Assembly: GCA_033763335.1 (NCBI GenBank)
Contig: JANRKU010000010.1
Location: 34,055-98,054, forward strand
DNA length: 64,000 bases
From: GCA-2794515 sp033763335
Lineage (GTDB): Bacteria > Chloroflexota > Anaerolineae > Aggregatilineales > Phototrophicaceae
Direction of reading: 5' to 3'
In this document: positions 44,222 to 51,901 of the stretch, one piece after another
Numbering within the stretch: the first letter of the stretch is position 1
Layout of the letters: each line of letters begins with the position of its first letter
Translations under genes and position numbers: made by a program
Notes under the pieces: model-generated
The model's database searches: none
What the model saw: only the letters and a program-made list of their open reading frames with translations
Told to the model about the DNA's origin: nothing

Positions 44222-45709
44222 ATGCAAAAAACGGTTTTGTATATTTTGCTCATGATGAGTTTTTTGTTTCCTCTTGTCATTTCGGTTGATGGTCAAGATG
44301 AAACACCGCCCCCTGATGTGACCATTCATGTGGTACAACGGGGGGAAAATTTGTATCGTATTGCATTGCAATATGGATTGACGGTGGAGCAAATTGCTGT
44401 CGCCAATGGCATTGTGAACACAGGGAGTATCATGGTGGGGCAACGCCTCATTATCCCTTCTGCAAATTTTGTCCCAACACCTACAGAGACTCCACAAACC
44501 CATATTGTGCAGGCTGGCGAATCATTATCCCGCATTGCCCAACTGTATGGCATGACAACCGAATCACTTACTACGCTAAATGGCATTACCAATCCCAATT
44601 CGTTGTATGTTGGACAGGTGTTGCAGGTCATATCCGTAACTACTGCGCCAGATATTACCCCAACACCTAATATTGTGGCAGATGCAGGCTTAATCACGGT
44701 TTTATCGCCCAACCAAACACAAAATCAGGTTATCCATACGGTACAACGAGGCGACACACTATACAGAATTGCACAACGGTATGGGACGACATCGGCATCC
44801 ATTCAACAAGCCAATAACTTGGTAGACCCTTCATTGATTTTTTCTGGGCAACAACTGATTATCCCCATCATCACCACCCAAGTCGGGTCTGCAAGTGATT
44901 TACCCGCATTAGTACAATCACTTGATATTTATCCGCTTGCACTCACAGAAGGGCGGGCAGGCAGAATACTTTTGCGGACGACCACGCCTGTAACAGTGAA
45001 TGGGGCATTTTTAGACATCCCATTTTTGCCCATTTCACAAGAAAATGGCTTGTTGACCATCATCCTTATTCCTGTGCCGATTTATACGGCAGGGGGCATT
45101 TATCCAATGAATTTTACCCTAACCCCTACAACAGGGGATGCGGTGAATTTATTGCTCAATGTGCAGGTACAAGGTGGTAATTATGGCAGTCAATATATCA
45201 CGTTGCCCGATGATAGGCTTGACCTGCTCAATGTTGGTGTGGAAGAAAATGAAATTAATATTCTGAAAAATGTGACCTCGCGGGTGAATCCACAACGCTA
45301 CCTCACAGGGGCGATGAGCTTACCTGCGGCGGCGGTGATGAATTCTCCTTTTGGGACACGCCGCGCCTATAATGGTGGTGGATTTGACCGTTATCACAAC
45401 GGGGCAGATTTCGCTGGGGCAACAGGTTCGCCTGTTTTGGCGGCACAAGCGGGACAAGTGGTATTGGCGGATGTATTGAATATTCGCGGTACATCAGTTG
45501 TCATTGACCATGGATGGGGCATTTATACCAATTACTCCCATTTGAGTGAACGTTATGTTAATTTAGGGGATATGGTGCAAGTTGGGCAAGTGATTGGTAC
45601 TGTGGGGAATACAGGACGTGCTACAGGCGCTCATTTGCATTGGGAATTATGGCTCAATGGGGTAGCAGTAGACCCGATGCAATGGGTCACTGAATTTTTA
45701 TTGCCCTAA
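44222..45709 (+). CDS. Secreted M23 peptidase with three LysM domains
   Basis: The 495-residue precursor has a signal peptide (residues 1-24) and three LysM domains at about 34-82, 94-140 and 174-218. A beta-rich linking region precedes a C-terminal M23 domain (about 375-490). The zinc site is visible: His and Asp in RYHNGADFAG, and HLH in GAHLHWELW. M23 enzymes cut peptidoglycan cross-bridges; the LysM repeats would hold it on the wall. It may act in cell separation or wall growth with the upstream LysM protein. Confidence 0.94.
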   Translation: MQKTVLYILLMMSFLFPLVISVDGQDETPPPDVTIHVVQRGENLYRIALQYGLTVEQIAVANGIVNTGSIMVGQRLIIPSANFVPTPTETPQTHIVQAGESLSRIAQLYGMTTESLTTLNGITNPNSLYVGQVLQVISVTTAPDITPTPNIVADAGLITVLSPNQTQNQVIHTVQRGDTLYRIAQRYGTTSASIQQANNLVDPSLIFSGQQLIIPIITTQVGSASDLPALVQSLDIYPLALTEGRAGRILLRTTTPVTVNGAFLDIPFLPISQENGLLTIILIPVPIYTAGGIYPMNFTLTPTTGDAVNLLLNVQVQGGNYGSQYITLPDDRLDLLNVGVEENEINILKNVTSRVNPQRYLTGAMSLPAAAVMNSPFGTRRAYNGGGFDRYHNGADFAGATGSPVLAAQAGQVVLADVLNIRGTSVVIDHGWGIYTNYSHLSERYVNLGDMVQVGQVIGTVGNTGRATGAHLHWELWLNGVAVDPMQWVTEFLLP

Positions 45710-45719
45710 TGATGATGCG

Positions 45720-45747
45720 GTAAGGGCGCAACATCTTGCGCCCTTAC
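45720..45747. terminator. Bidirectional palindromic terminator (GGGCGCAA family)
   Basis: A perfect 12-bp stem GTAAGGGCGCAA/TTGCGCCCTTAC with loop CATC lies between convergent genes. It is nearly identical to the element at 18643. Confidence 0.75.
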
Positions 45748-45757
45748 GTAATACAAT

Positions 45758-46924
45758 TTAGTACGAACCCTCTAGCGCCTCAAAATCGGTGAAGAGGAAA
45801 TGGTCATGATAGTAATGAATCCACAAGAATGACAAGATAGCGGTGTAATATGCCACGTCAAAACGCCAATAGCCGAGTGCTTGTTCGTAGGTGATGGTAT
45901 CTGTCACCATCAAAACGGCGGGATTTGGGGTGATAATATGTGCAAGTGCAAACACCACTGCGAAAATAACGCCAGAGCCAATCAACATGATGGCGCTCAG
46001 GAGATATAACCCGCGTGAATCTTTTGTGGCTTGGGCAAAGCGTTTGACCAGTGGGGCAGTCCCCTCAAGTTTACCAGTTTGCTCTTTGATTTTGATGATA
46101 TAGAAGGTGATGGCAAGGTATTGGAACGAATGCCATGTATTTAACCCTTGGAAGGCGGTATCAAGGTTTTCGAGCATGGGCATGGTGAAAGCAACCGCAA
46201 CAGAAAAAGCGATGAAGATTGTCTTGGGGATATTGAGGTAGCCCCCACGATATTCTTGAAAGGATTTGATGAGGTATGCTACCAATGCCACCGCAAAAAT
46301 ACTCGACATCAACACAAAGAACCATGTTGCCTGAAAGAATTCTGGAATAACGGCTGTGAGGTCGTTTGTCCCAATATCGAATGTGCCTTGACTAATCTTG
46401 AGCGCGGCAATTGGGAACAAGCAGGTCAGGATGACGGCATAATCTACCATGCGTGAATATACCGAGAGGGATGTTTTGCGGACATTGTGATATTCTTTGT
46501 GATTATACAATTCCACAATATAGGTGACTTGGTGCAACACATGGATGGATGCCCAAAAGAAAAACACAGTCAACATGAGTGTGAGATTCAAAAACGCCAA
46601 TGACACAACCACGATTGGGACAATAATGGATGAGCGAATCAACATTGGATAGCGTTTTCTAAAGTTATTATCCAACCCGGTGCGTAAGAAGGTAGACATC
46701 ATGTGTGGACCGCCAATGGCGATTGCCACAAAGCCATTCACCAAATTACGGGCGACATCACCATCCATCCCATTATTTTGCATAAACAAATAAAAAAGAT
46801 ATGGAAGTGGCACAAAAATTACGCTGGCGGTGATAAACATTAAATCCCATCTTCTATCTCTTAGCCATAAACCACTTTGTTGGCTAACAGATTGTACGGG
46901 CATCGGCGCGGCAGAAACACTCAT
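45758..46924 (-). CDS. Polytopic membrane protein with conserved-looking histidines
   Basis: The 388-residue protein has about eight to nine membrane helices. Histidines and polar residues lie at or near helix ends: GGPHMMSTFLR, WASIHVLHQVTYIVELYNHK, NTWHSFQYLA and LWIHYYHDHFLF. This spacing resembles metal-binding membrane enzymes such as desaturase/hydroxylase-like or carotenoid-oxygenase-like families, but I cannot match it to a known one. It stands alone. A TTGTTA/TAATGT pair with 17-base spacing upstream is a possible promoter on the minus strand. Confidence 0.7.
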   Translation of the reverse strand: MSVSAAPMPVQSVSQQSGLWLRDRRWDLMFITASVIFVPLPYLFYLFMQNNGMDGDVARNLVNGFVAIAIGGPHMMSTFLRTGLDNNFRKRYPMLIRSSIIVPIVVVSLAFLNLTLMLTVFFFWASIHVLHQVTYIVELYNHKEYHNVRKTSLSVYSRMVDYAVILTCLFPIAALKISQGTFDIGTNDLTAVIPEFFQATWFFVLMSSIFAVALVAYLIKSFQEYRGGYLNIPKTIFIAFSVAVAFTMPMLENLDTAFQGLNTWHSFQYLAITFYIIKIKEQTGKLEGTAPLVKRFAQATKDSRGLYLLSAIMLIGSGVIFAVVFALAHIITPNPAVLMVTDTITYEQALGYWRFDVAYYTAILSFLWIHYYHDHFLFTDFEALEGSY

Positions 46925-47057
46925 AAAACCTTTTCCTTTCCTTACTCAACCAACTATATAGCGTCTTTTGACGCATTACATTACATCCCTAGACCAATTC
47001 TAACAACTCATACGTAAATATGCCACATGACAATTATCATGGACATATAACGTTTCT

Positions 47058-47627
47058 TTATTTAATCACAATATGGTGTTTACGACAACGGGCTTCATAA
47101 GATTCTGATGCACCCACTAAGATGATAGGGTCATCATAACGGGCGGGATTATCGTTAATAAGGCGTTGGGTCCGATTTGCCAATTCCCCACAAACCACAC
47201 AAATGGCGTGCAGTTTAAGGACTTCTTCCGCAAGGGCAAGTAATTGTGGCATAGGACCAAATGGTTCGCCCCGAAAATCCATATCGAGTCCTGCAATAAT
47301 CACCCGAATATCTTGACTCGCCATTGTTTCTACAATATCAACAAGGGTTGCATCAAAAAATTGGGCTTCATCAATGGCTACAACGGTCACATCGGCTGTG
47401 AGCATTGCCAAAATATCTGCGGGTGTGTTAACAGAAATAGCTTGAATATTTTGTCCATTGTGGCTGGTAACGTGTTCGATGCTGTAGCGGTCATCAATGG
47501 CAGGTTTGAACACCATAACGTGTTGACGGGCAATTACTGCCCGTCGCACACGTCTGATGAGTTCTTCGGTTTTGCCACAAAACATACTGCCACAGATAAC
47601 TTCAATCTGTCCGACACTATGCTTCAT
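47058..47627 (-). CDS. tdk: Thymidine kinase (type II)
   Basis: It phosphorylates thymidine to dTMP in salvage. The P-loop is GSMFCGKTEEL, the catalytic Glu lies in VAIDEAQFFD, and the lasso/zinc residues are CVVCG and CRKH near the end. At 189 residues it has the size of bacterial TK1-type enzymes. It begins 5 bases after rpmE's stop, an arrangement common in many bacteria. Confidence 0.95.
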   Translation of the reverse strand: MKHSVGQIEVICGSMFCGKTEELIRRVRRAVIARQHVMVFKPAIDDRYSIEHVTSHNGQNIQAISVNTPADILAMLTADVTVVAIDEAQFFDATLVDIVETMASQDIRVIIAGLDMDFRGEPFGPMPQLLALAEEVLKLHAICVVCGELANRTQRLINDNPARYDDPIILVGASESYEARCRKHHIVIK

Positions 47628-47632
47628 AGGAT

Positions 47633-48100
47633 TTATTCAGCTTTGATGGTGGGAACTTCATAACCACGGGTACGCAAATTCTTTTTCACGTCCATAATGG
47701 TTTTATGACCAACACCGGGCAATTCGAGCAGGGTTTCTTCTTGACCAGATTCAAGTTTTGCCAAGAAATCGCCAACGGTGACGATACCGCTTTGTGCAAG
47801 CACATCAGAGGCACGTTTAGTTAGTCCCAATTCTGCCAATGATAAGTCCATTGGGGTTTTAGAGGCTTCGCGCATTTCAAATTCGGCACGTTTGTTGTCA
47901 CGAACTTGTAAGCGTTTGAGGAAGCGATCCACTTGTCCTTCGGTATCTACGATGCGTTGTTCGCCCGTATAGAAGGGGTGGCAAGCAGAACAAATATCAG
48001 TACGAATTTCTGGCACAGTTGCGCCAGTTTTCCATGTATTGCCACAAGCACAAACAACATTGGCTTCGGCAAACCACTTTGGATGAATTCCGTCTTTCAT
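47633..48100 (-). CDS. rpmE: Ribosomal protein bL31 fused to an alpha-CTD-like helix-hairpin-helix domain
   Basis: Residues 1-68 are a normal zinc-type bL31: KDGIHPKWF, Cys17/Cys19, Cys37/Cys40 and HPFYTGEQRIVDTEG. A linker rich in charge follows. Residues 84-150 resemble the C-terminal domain of the RNA polymerase alpha subunit (LSLAELGLTKRASDVLAQSG, TVGDFLAKL, ELPGVGHKTIMDVKKNL). That fold has a helix-hairpin-helix and binds DNA or protein. Usual bL31 is 66-90 residues, so the extension nearly doubles it. No frameshift is involved. The gene lies between rpmA and tdk. Confidence 0.9.
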   Translation of the reverse strand: MKDGIHPKWFAEANVVCACGNTWKTGATVPEIRTDICSACHPFYTGEQRIVDTEGQVDRFLKRLQVRDNKRAEFEMREASKTPMDLSLAELGLTKRASDVLAQSGIVTVGDFLAKLESGQEETLLELPGVGHKTIMDVKKNLRTRGYEVPTIKAE

Positions 48101-48182
48101 GGTATTAAACTCCTCTAGGCGATATCACGGCTCTGAGGGTGAGTAGCGTGATAGCTTGATTATGGGATAAAGAGATAAAAAT

Positions 48183-48201
48183 GGGGAGTAACATACTCCC
48201 C
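48183..48201 (-). terminator. Rho-independent terminator after rpmA
   Basis: GGGGAGTA/TACTCCCC (8 bp, 3-base loop) is followed on the minus strand by ATTTTTATC. It separates rplU-rpmA from rpmE-tdk. Confidence 0.75.
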
Positions 48202-48218
48202 AAAAAGAGTTTGTATGA

Positions 48219-48512
48219 TTAATCACCACTAGCTTGGGCAACAAGTTTAGGGTTCTTTTCATAAACACTAATTTGTTGTTGACCACCTCTACCACGCATC
48301 CGTTCAAAGACGACAACGCCTTGAATTTTGGCGAAGATGGTATGGTCTTTGCCCAAACCAACATTTTCACCCGGATGGAAATGTGTACCACGTTGGCGCA
48401 CAATAATTTCGCCCGATTTTACAGCTTCTCCGCCAAAGCGTTTTACGCCAAGACGTTGTGCATTACTATCGCGCCCATTACTACTAGAACCGCCACCTTT
48501 TTTATGTGCCAT
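48219..48512 (-). CDS. rpmA: Ribosomal protein bL27
   Basis: The N-terminus AHKKGGGSSSNGRDSNAQRL is the conserved tail that reaches toward the peptidyl-transferase centre. KRFGGEAVKSGEIIVRQRGT follows. At 97 residues it is near the usual 85-95. It follows rplU by 26 bases, the standard order. No N-terminal cleavage extension of the Firmicutes type is present. Confidence 0.97.
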   Translation of the reverse strand: MAHKKGGGSSSNGRDSNAQRLGVKRFGGEAVKSGEIIVRQRGTHFHPGENVGLGKDHTIFAKIQGVVVFERMRGRGGQQQISVYEKNPKLVAQASGD

Positions 48513-48538
48513 AACTCACCTCTCGTAATTTTTAACGA

Positions 48539-48853
48539 TTAACCAACAGAGATTGCATCAATTTGCAGGCGGGTATATTGTTGACGATGCCCCGTCCGAC
48601 GGCGGTAATTTGTCCGTTGACGATAGCGGAAAACAATCACTTTTTCGCCTTTGAATTGCGAAACAATGGTCACTTTCACAGCCGCGCCTTCGACACGAGG
48701 TTGACCGATGACAGTTTTATCTTCATCGCCCACCAACAACACATCGTCAATTACAAAACTGTCATTGACTTGATAGGGGAGTTTTTCGACATCTATCGTT
48801 TTGCCAACTTCGGCACGATATTGCCGTCCCCCAGAACGAATAATTGCATACAC
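48539..48853 (-). CDS. rplU: Ribosomal protein bL21
   Basis: GTG 48853 gives the family start YAIIRSGGRQYRAEVGKTI and 104 residues. GGAG lies 8-9 bases upstream. A TTG at 48868 would add five residues that do not match the family. The basic C-terminal KGEKVIVFRYRQRTNYRRRT segment contacts rRNA. It is transcribed from a near-consensus promoter at 49004-48976. Confidence 0.95.
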   Translation of the reverse strand: MYAIIRSGGRQYRAEVGKTIDVEKLPYQVNDSFVIDDVLLVGDEDKTVIGQPRVEGAAVKVTIVSQFKGEKVIVFRYRQRTNYRRRTGHRQQYTRLQIDAISVG

Positions 48854-48975
48854 GGTATTTTGCTCCAATCTTCGCTTTCTCTCCGTTAACGCAACGTCAA
48901 GCGTGCTGATAAACGGGGAAGAAGGGCATTTCTGCCTAACGAAATCTCAATAAATTGTTTTTAACGCGAAAGAGA

Positions 48976-49004
48976 ATTATACGGGATTCATCGGCAAACG
49001 TCAA
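48976..49004 (-). promoter_or_regulatory. Near-consensus sigma-70 promoter for rplU-rpmA
   Basis: On the minus strand TTGACG (49004-48999) and TATAAT (48981-48976) are exactly 17 bases apart. It begins at the base after the queA stop. The transcript would have a leader of about 115 bases, which could hold an autoregulatory site, though I see no convincing conserved structure. Confidence 0.8.
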
Positions 49005-50075
49005 TTATAAAATAAGCATCGCATCACCAAACGAAAAAAAACGATACAGTTCGCGTTTGGCAGTTTCATAAGCATCCAATACAAATTCACGCCCCGCAAA
49101 CGATGAAATCATCATCAATAGGCTCGATTTTGGTAGATGAAAATTGGTTATCATGGCATCTACCACTCGCCATTTATACGATGGATAGATAAAAAGGCGG
49201 GTATCTTGTCGAAATGCCGCCACAGGTCGCCATGCACACATATCACCTAATGCCGATGGATTACTTGGGTCGCCCCCTGCGCTCAAAATACCTGCTGTCT
49301 CTAATGTACGGGCGGTAGTTGTTCCCACAGCTATAATTCGCCCACCCGCCAATTTTGCATTGTTGATAATTTCGGCATTTTCGGCGGTGAGGATGGCTTC
49401 TTCGCTATGGATTTTATGGTCAGTGACCACGTCTACTTTCACAGGTTGAAAGGTATCTAAGCCGATATGTAGGGTGCAATAGGCAAATAACACCCCTTTT
49501 TCGCGCAATGCCAACATGACCTCTGGCGTAAAATGCAATCCTGCTGTTGGCGCGGCAGCTGACCCATCATGACGGCTATAAATCGTCTGATAGCGTTCTG
49601 CATCATCTACACGGGTATGAATATATGGCGGGAGGGGTGTTTCGCCCAATTCGATGAGCAAATCATTCACAGGTTGGCTAAAACGAATAACCCGTTCTGC
49701 CTCATCTGGCGTGACTTCTAACACTTCTGCGGTGATAGTCGCATTTGGAAAGCCGATTTTTGTGCCAATTTTTGCCTGTTTTCCACCAATCAACACACGC
49801 CATGTGGTATCGTCTAATTGGCGCAGGAGAAACACCTCTAATTTCCCGCCTGTATCGGCGCGAAAACCCGCAATACGGGCGGGAATCACGCGGGTGTTGT
49901 TCATCACCAACACGTCCCCCGCATGAAAATAGTCCACCACATCACGAAAAATACGATGGGTAATGCTGTTATCTGCCCGATTTAACACCATCAATTTTGA
50001 TGAATCACGCGGTTCTAATGGGGTTTGGGCAATAAAATGCTCTGGTAAATCATAATCAAAGTCAGATACGTGCAT
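49005..50075 (-). CDS. queA: tRNA queuosine synthase QueA (AdoMet:tRNA ribosyltransferase-isomerase)
   Basis: QueA transfers and isomerises the ribosyl part of AdoMet onto preQ1-tRNA to form epoxyqueuosine. The family N-terminus (FDYDLPEHFIAQTPLEPRD) is present, as are NNTRVIPAR, LIGGKQAKIG and DGSAAAPTAGLHFT. The C-terminus YKWRVVDAMITNFHLPKSSL is also present. The length (356) is normal. It follows ruvB by 8 bases. Confidence 0.96.
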   Translation of the reverse strand: MHVSDFDYDLPEHFIAQTPLEPRDSSKLMVLNRADNSITHRIFRDVVDYFHAGDVLVMNNTRVIPARIAGFRADTGGKLEVFLLRQLDDTTWRVLIGGKQAKIGTKIGFPNATITAEVLEVTPDEAERVIRFSQPVNDLLIELGETPLPPYIHTRVDDAERYQTIYSRHDGSAAAPTAGLHFTPEVMLALREKGVLFAYCTLHIGLDTFQPVKVDVVTDHKIHSEEAILTAENAEIINNAKLAGGRIIAVGTTTARTLETAGILSAGGDPSNPSALGDMCAWRPVAAFRQDTRLFIYPSYKWRVVDAMITNFHLPKSSLLMMISSFAGREFVLDAYETAKRELYRFFSFGDAMLIL

Positions 50076-50083
50076 AAATCCTC

Positions 50084-51157
50084 TTAAAAAAGCGGGTCTT
50101 GTTTGGGAATGTCGAGGTCTTCCTCGTCATCCGAAAGGGTTAATTTGATGTATGGGGGATTATCATAGGGTATACCGACATGGGCATAGGCATGTGGGGT
50201 GACAATGCGCCCACGCGGTGTCCTATCCAAAAATCCCAATTGGAGCAGATAAGGTTCATAGACATCCATAATGGTGGCTCGGTCTTCGCTGATGGCGGCG
50301 GCAATCGTTTCTAGCCCAACGGGTCCACCATTGAATTTTTCGATAATCGTGGTGAGGATGCGGCGGTCAATTTCGTCTAACCCAAGTGGGTCAATTTCCA
50401 TCAATTGGAGCGCCTCTTGTGCGACTGCTTGGGTGATAACCCCTTGTGCGCGTGTTTGGGCAAAATCACGTACACGGCGCAATAAACGCAACCCCACGCG
50501 GGGCGTTCCACGAGAACGGGTGGCAATTTCGCTCGCGCCTTGCGCTTCTATGCTCACTTTGAGCATTCCTGCGGCACGATTGAGGATAAATTCCATCGCG
50601 GGTTGGTCATAATAATCCATACGAAACCGCGCACCAAAACGGTCACGTAGTGGTCCTGCCAGCAGGGATAAACGGGTTGTTGCGCCGATAACCGTAAAGC
50701 GGGGCAAATTGAGGCGCACATTTTTGGCGGCGGGTCCCTTGCCAATGACAATATCTAGCTTAAAATCTTCCATCGCGGGATAGAGAATTTCTTCTACGGC
50801 ACGCCCAAGCCGATGCACTTCATCAATAAATAAAATATCACCGTGCTTCATGTGGGTAAGGATGGCGGCGAGGTCGCCAGCCCGCTCAATAGACGGACCT
50901 GCGGTGATATGGATTTTTGCGCCCATCTCATTGGCAATGACATACGCCAGCGATGTTTTACCCAAGCCCGGTGGTCCATAAAATAGCACATGGTCGAGGG
51001 GTTCTTTACGTGTTTTGGCGGCATCAATCATAATCCGCAAATTTTCACGCACGCGGTCTTGTCCGATAATATCGTGCAAAAATTGTGGGCGCAGAGCAAT
51101 ATTATCGCGCTCGCCTTTTTGTAATGCAGAATTGGTTAAGCGTCCATCATCGGACAT
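50084..51157 (-). CDS. ruvB: Holliday junction helicase RuvB
   Basis: The hexameric AAA+ motor drives branch migration with RuvA. Walker A GPPGLGKTSLA, Walker B LFIDEVHRLGR, sensor 1 VIGATTRLSLLAGPLRDRFG, the arginine-finger region and the C-terminal winged helix (LGFLDRTPRGRIVTPHAY) are present. ATG 51157 with GGAG 8 bases upstream is preferred to TTG 51172. An acidic tail of about 20 residues extends the C-terminus slightly. It is transcribed with queA, away from ruvAC. Confidence 0.97.
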   Translation of the reverse strand: MSDDGRLTNSALQKGERDNIALRPQFLHDIIGQDRVRENLRIMIDAAKTRKEPLDHVLFYGPPGLGKTSLAYVIANEMGAKIHITAGPSIERAGDLAAILTHMKHGDILFIDEVHRLGRAVEEILYPAMEDFKLDIVIGKGPAAKNVRLNLPRFTVIGATTRLSLLAGPLRDRFGARFRMDYYDQPAMEFILNRAAGMLKVSIEAQGASEIATRSRGTPRVGLRLLRRVRDFAQTRAQGVITQAVAQEALQLMEIDPLGLDEIDRRILTTIIEKFNGGPVGLETIAAAISEDRATIMDVYEPYLLQLGFLDRTPRGRIVTPHAYAHVGIPYDNPPYIKLTLSDDEEDLDIPKQDPLF

Positions 51158-51216
51158 GCTGATTTGCTCCAAATGTGAGTAATATGTTCTAAAGTATAGC
51201 GTATAAACAGTGGATT

Positions 51217-51245
51217 TTGACAGGGGGCAAATTGGCGCGTAAAAT
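51217..51245 (+). promoter_or_regulatory. Strong sigma-70 promoter for upp
   Basis: A perfect TTGACA (51217-51222) and TAAAAT (51240-51245) are 17 bases apart, about 28 bases before ATG 51273. A weaker divergent TATACT box for ruvB lies at 51193-51198. Confidence 0.8.
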
Positions 51246-51272
51246 CACCGTGCTATAGAGAGGATTTTACTG

Positions 51273-51899
51273 ATGACACAAATACACATTTCTAAACACC
51301 CATTAGTGCTACATAAATTAACCGTTTTGAGAGATAAAAACACAAATTACCGTGTCTTTCGGGATTTAGTGCATGAATTGGCACTTTTATTGAGTTATGA
51401 AGCCACCCAAGACTTAAATCTTGCCCCGCGCCCTGTACTTACACCGATGGGCGAAGCCAAAGGCTATTTTGCCAATGATAAAATAGGTCTCGTCCCTATT
51501 TTGCGGGCAGGATTGGGATTGGTTGAAGGGGTCATGAAATTGCTCCCAGATGCCCAAGTGTGGCATATCGGCTTATATCGTGACGAACATACACTACGCC
51601 CTGTGCAATATTATAACAAACTGCCAACCCAACCCACTGTCGAGATGTGTATCATCTTAGACCCCATGTTGGCTACGGGTGGCTCTGCGGTGGCAACGGT
51701 AGACATCCTTAAAGAATGGGGTGTGACCCACATCAAATTCATGGGATTACTCGCCGCACCAGAAGGCATTGAACGCCTGAATAAAGCACATCCCGATGTG
51801 CAAATTTATGTCGGTGCTGTGGATGAACGCCTCAACGATATTGGCTTCATCGTCCCTGGTTTAGGTGACGCTGGTGATAGACAATTTGGGACGGCGTAA
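51273..51899 (+). CDS. upp: Uracil phosphoribosyltransferase
   Basis: It makes UMP from uracil and PRPP for salvage. The PRPP loop is LDPMLATGGSAVA; other family blocks are PILRAGLGLVEG, GLLAAPEGIE, and the C-terminal GFIVPGLGDAGDRQFGT uracil site. At 208 residues it has normal length. A GAGAGGA site precedes ATG 51273. The transferase gene follows after 2 bases. Confidence 0.97.
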   Translation: MTQIHISKHPLVLHKLTVLRDKNTNYRVFRDLVHELALLLSYEATQDLNLAPRPVLTPMGEAKGYFANDKIGLVPILRAGLGLVEGVMKLLPDAQVWHIGLYRDEHTLRPVQYYNKLPTQPTVEMCIILDPMLATGGSAVATVDILKEWGVTHIKFMGLLAAPEGIERLNKAHPDVQIYVGAVDERLNDIGFIVPGLGDAGDRQFGTA

Positions 51900-51901
51900 T
51901 T

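Noticed and set aside
45758..46924. Definite Brp/Blh-type carotene oxygenase
   Set aside because: Only the presence of helix-end histidines is shared; the motif spacing does not match closely enough to claim it.
47026..47041. CATGACAATTATCATG near-palindrome as a terminator for tdk
   Set aside because: The stem is A/T-rich with a mismatch pair and no following T tract on the minus strand; it might be a protein site but nothing supports it.
48854..48975. Ribosomal-protein leader riboregulator for L21
   Set aside because: A leader of suitable length exists, but only a 4-bp hairpin is visible and it does not match a leader motif I can recognise.
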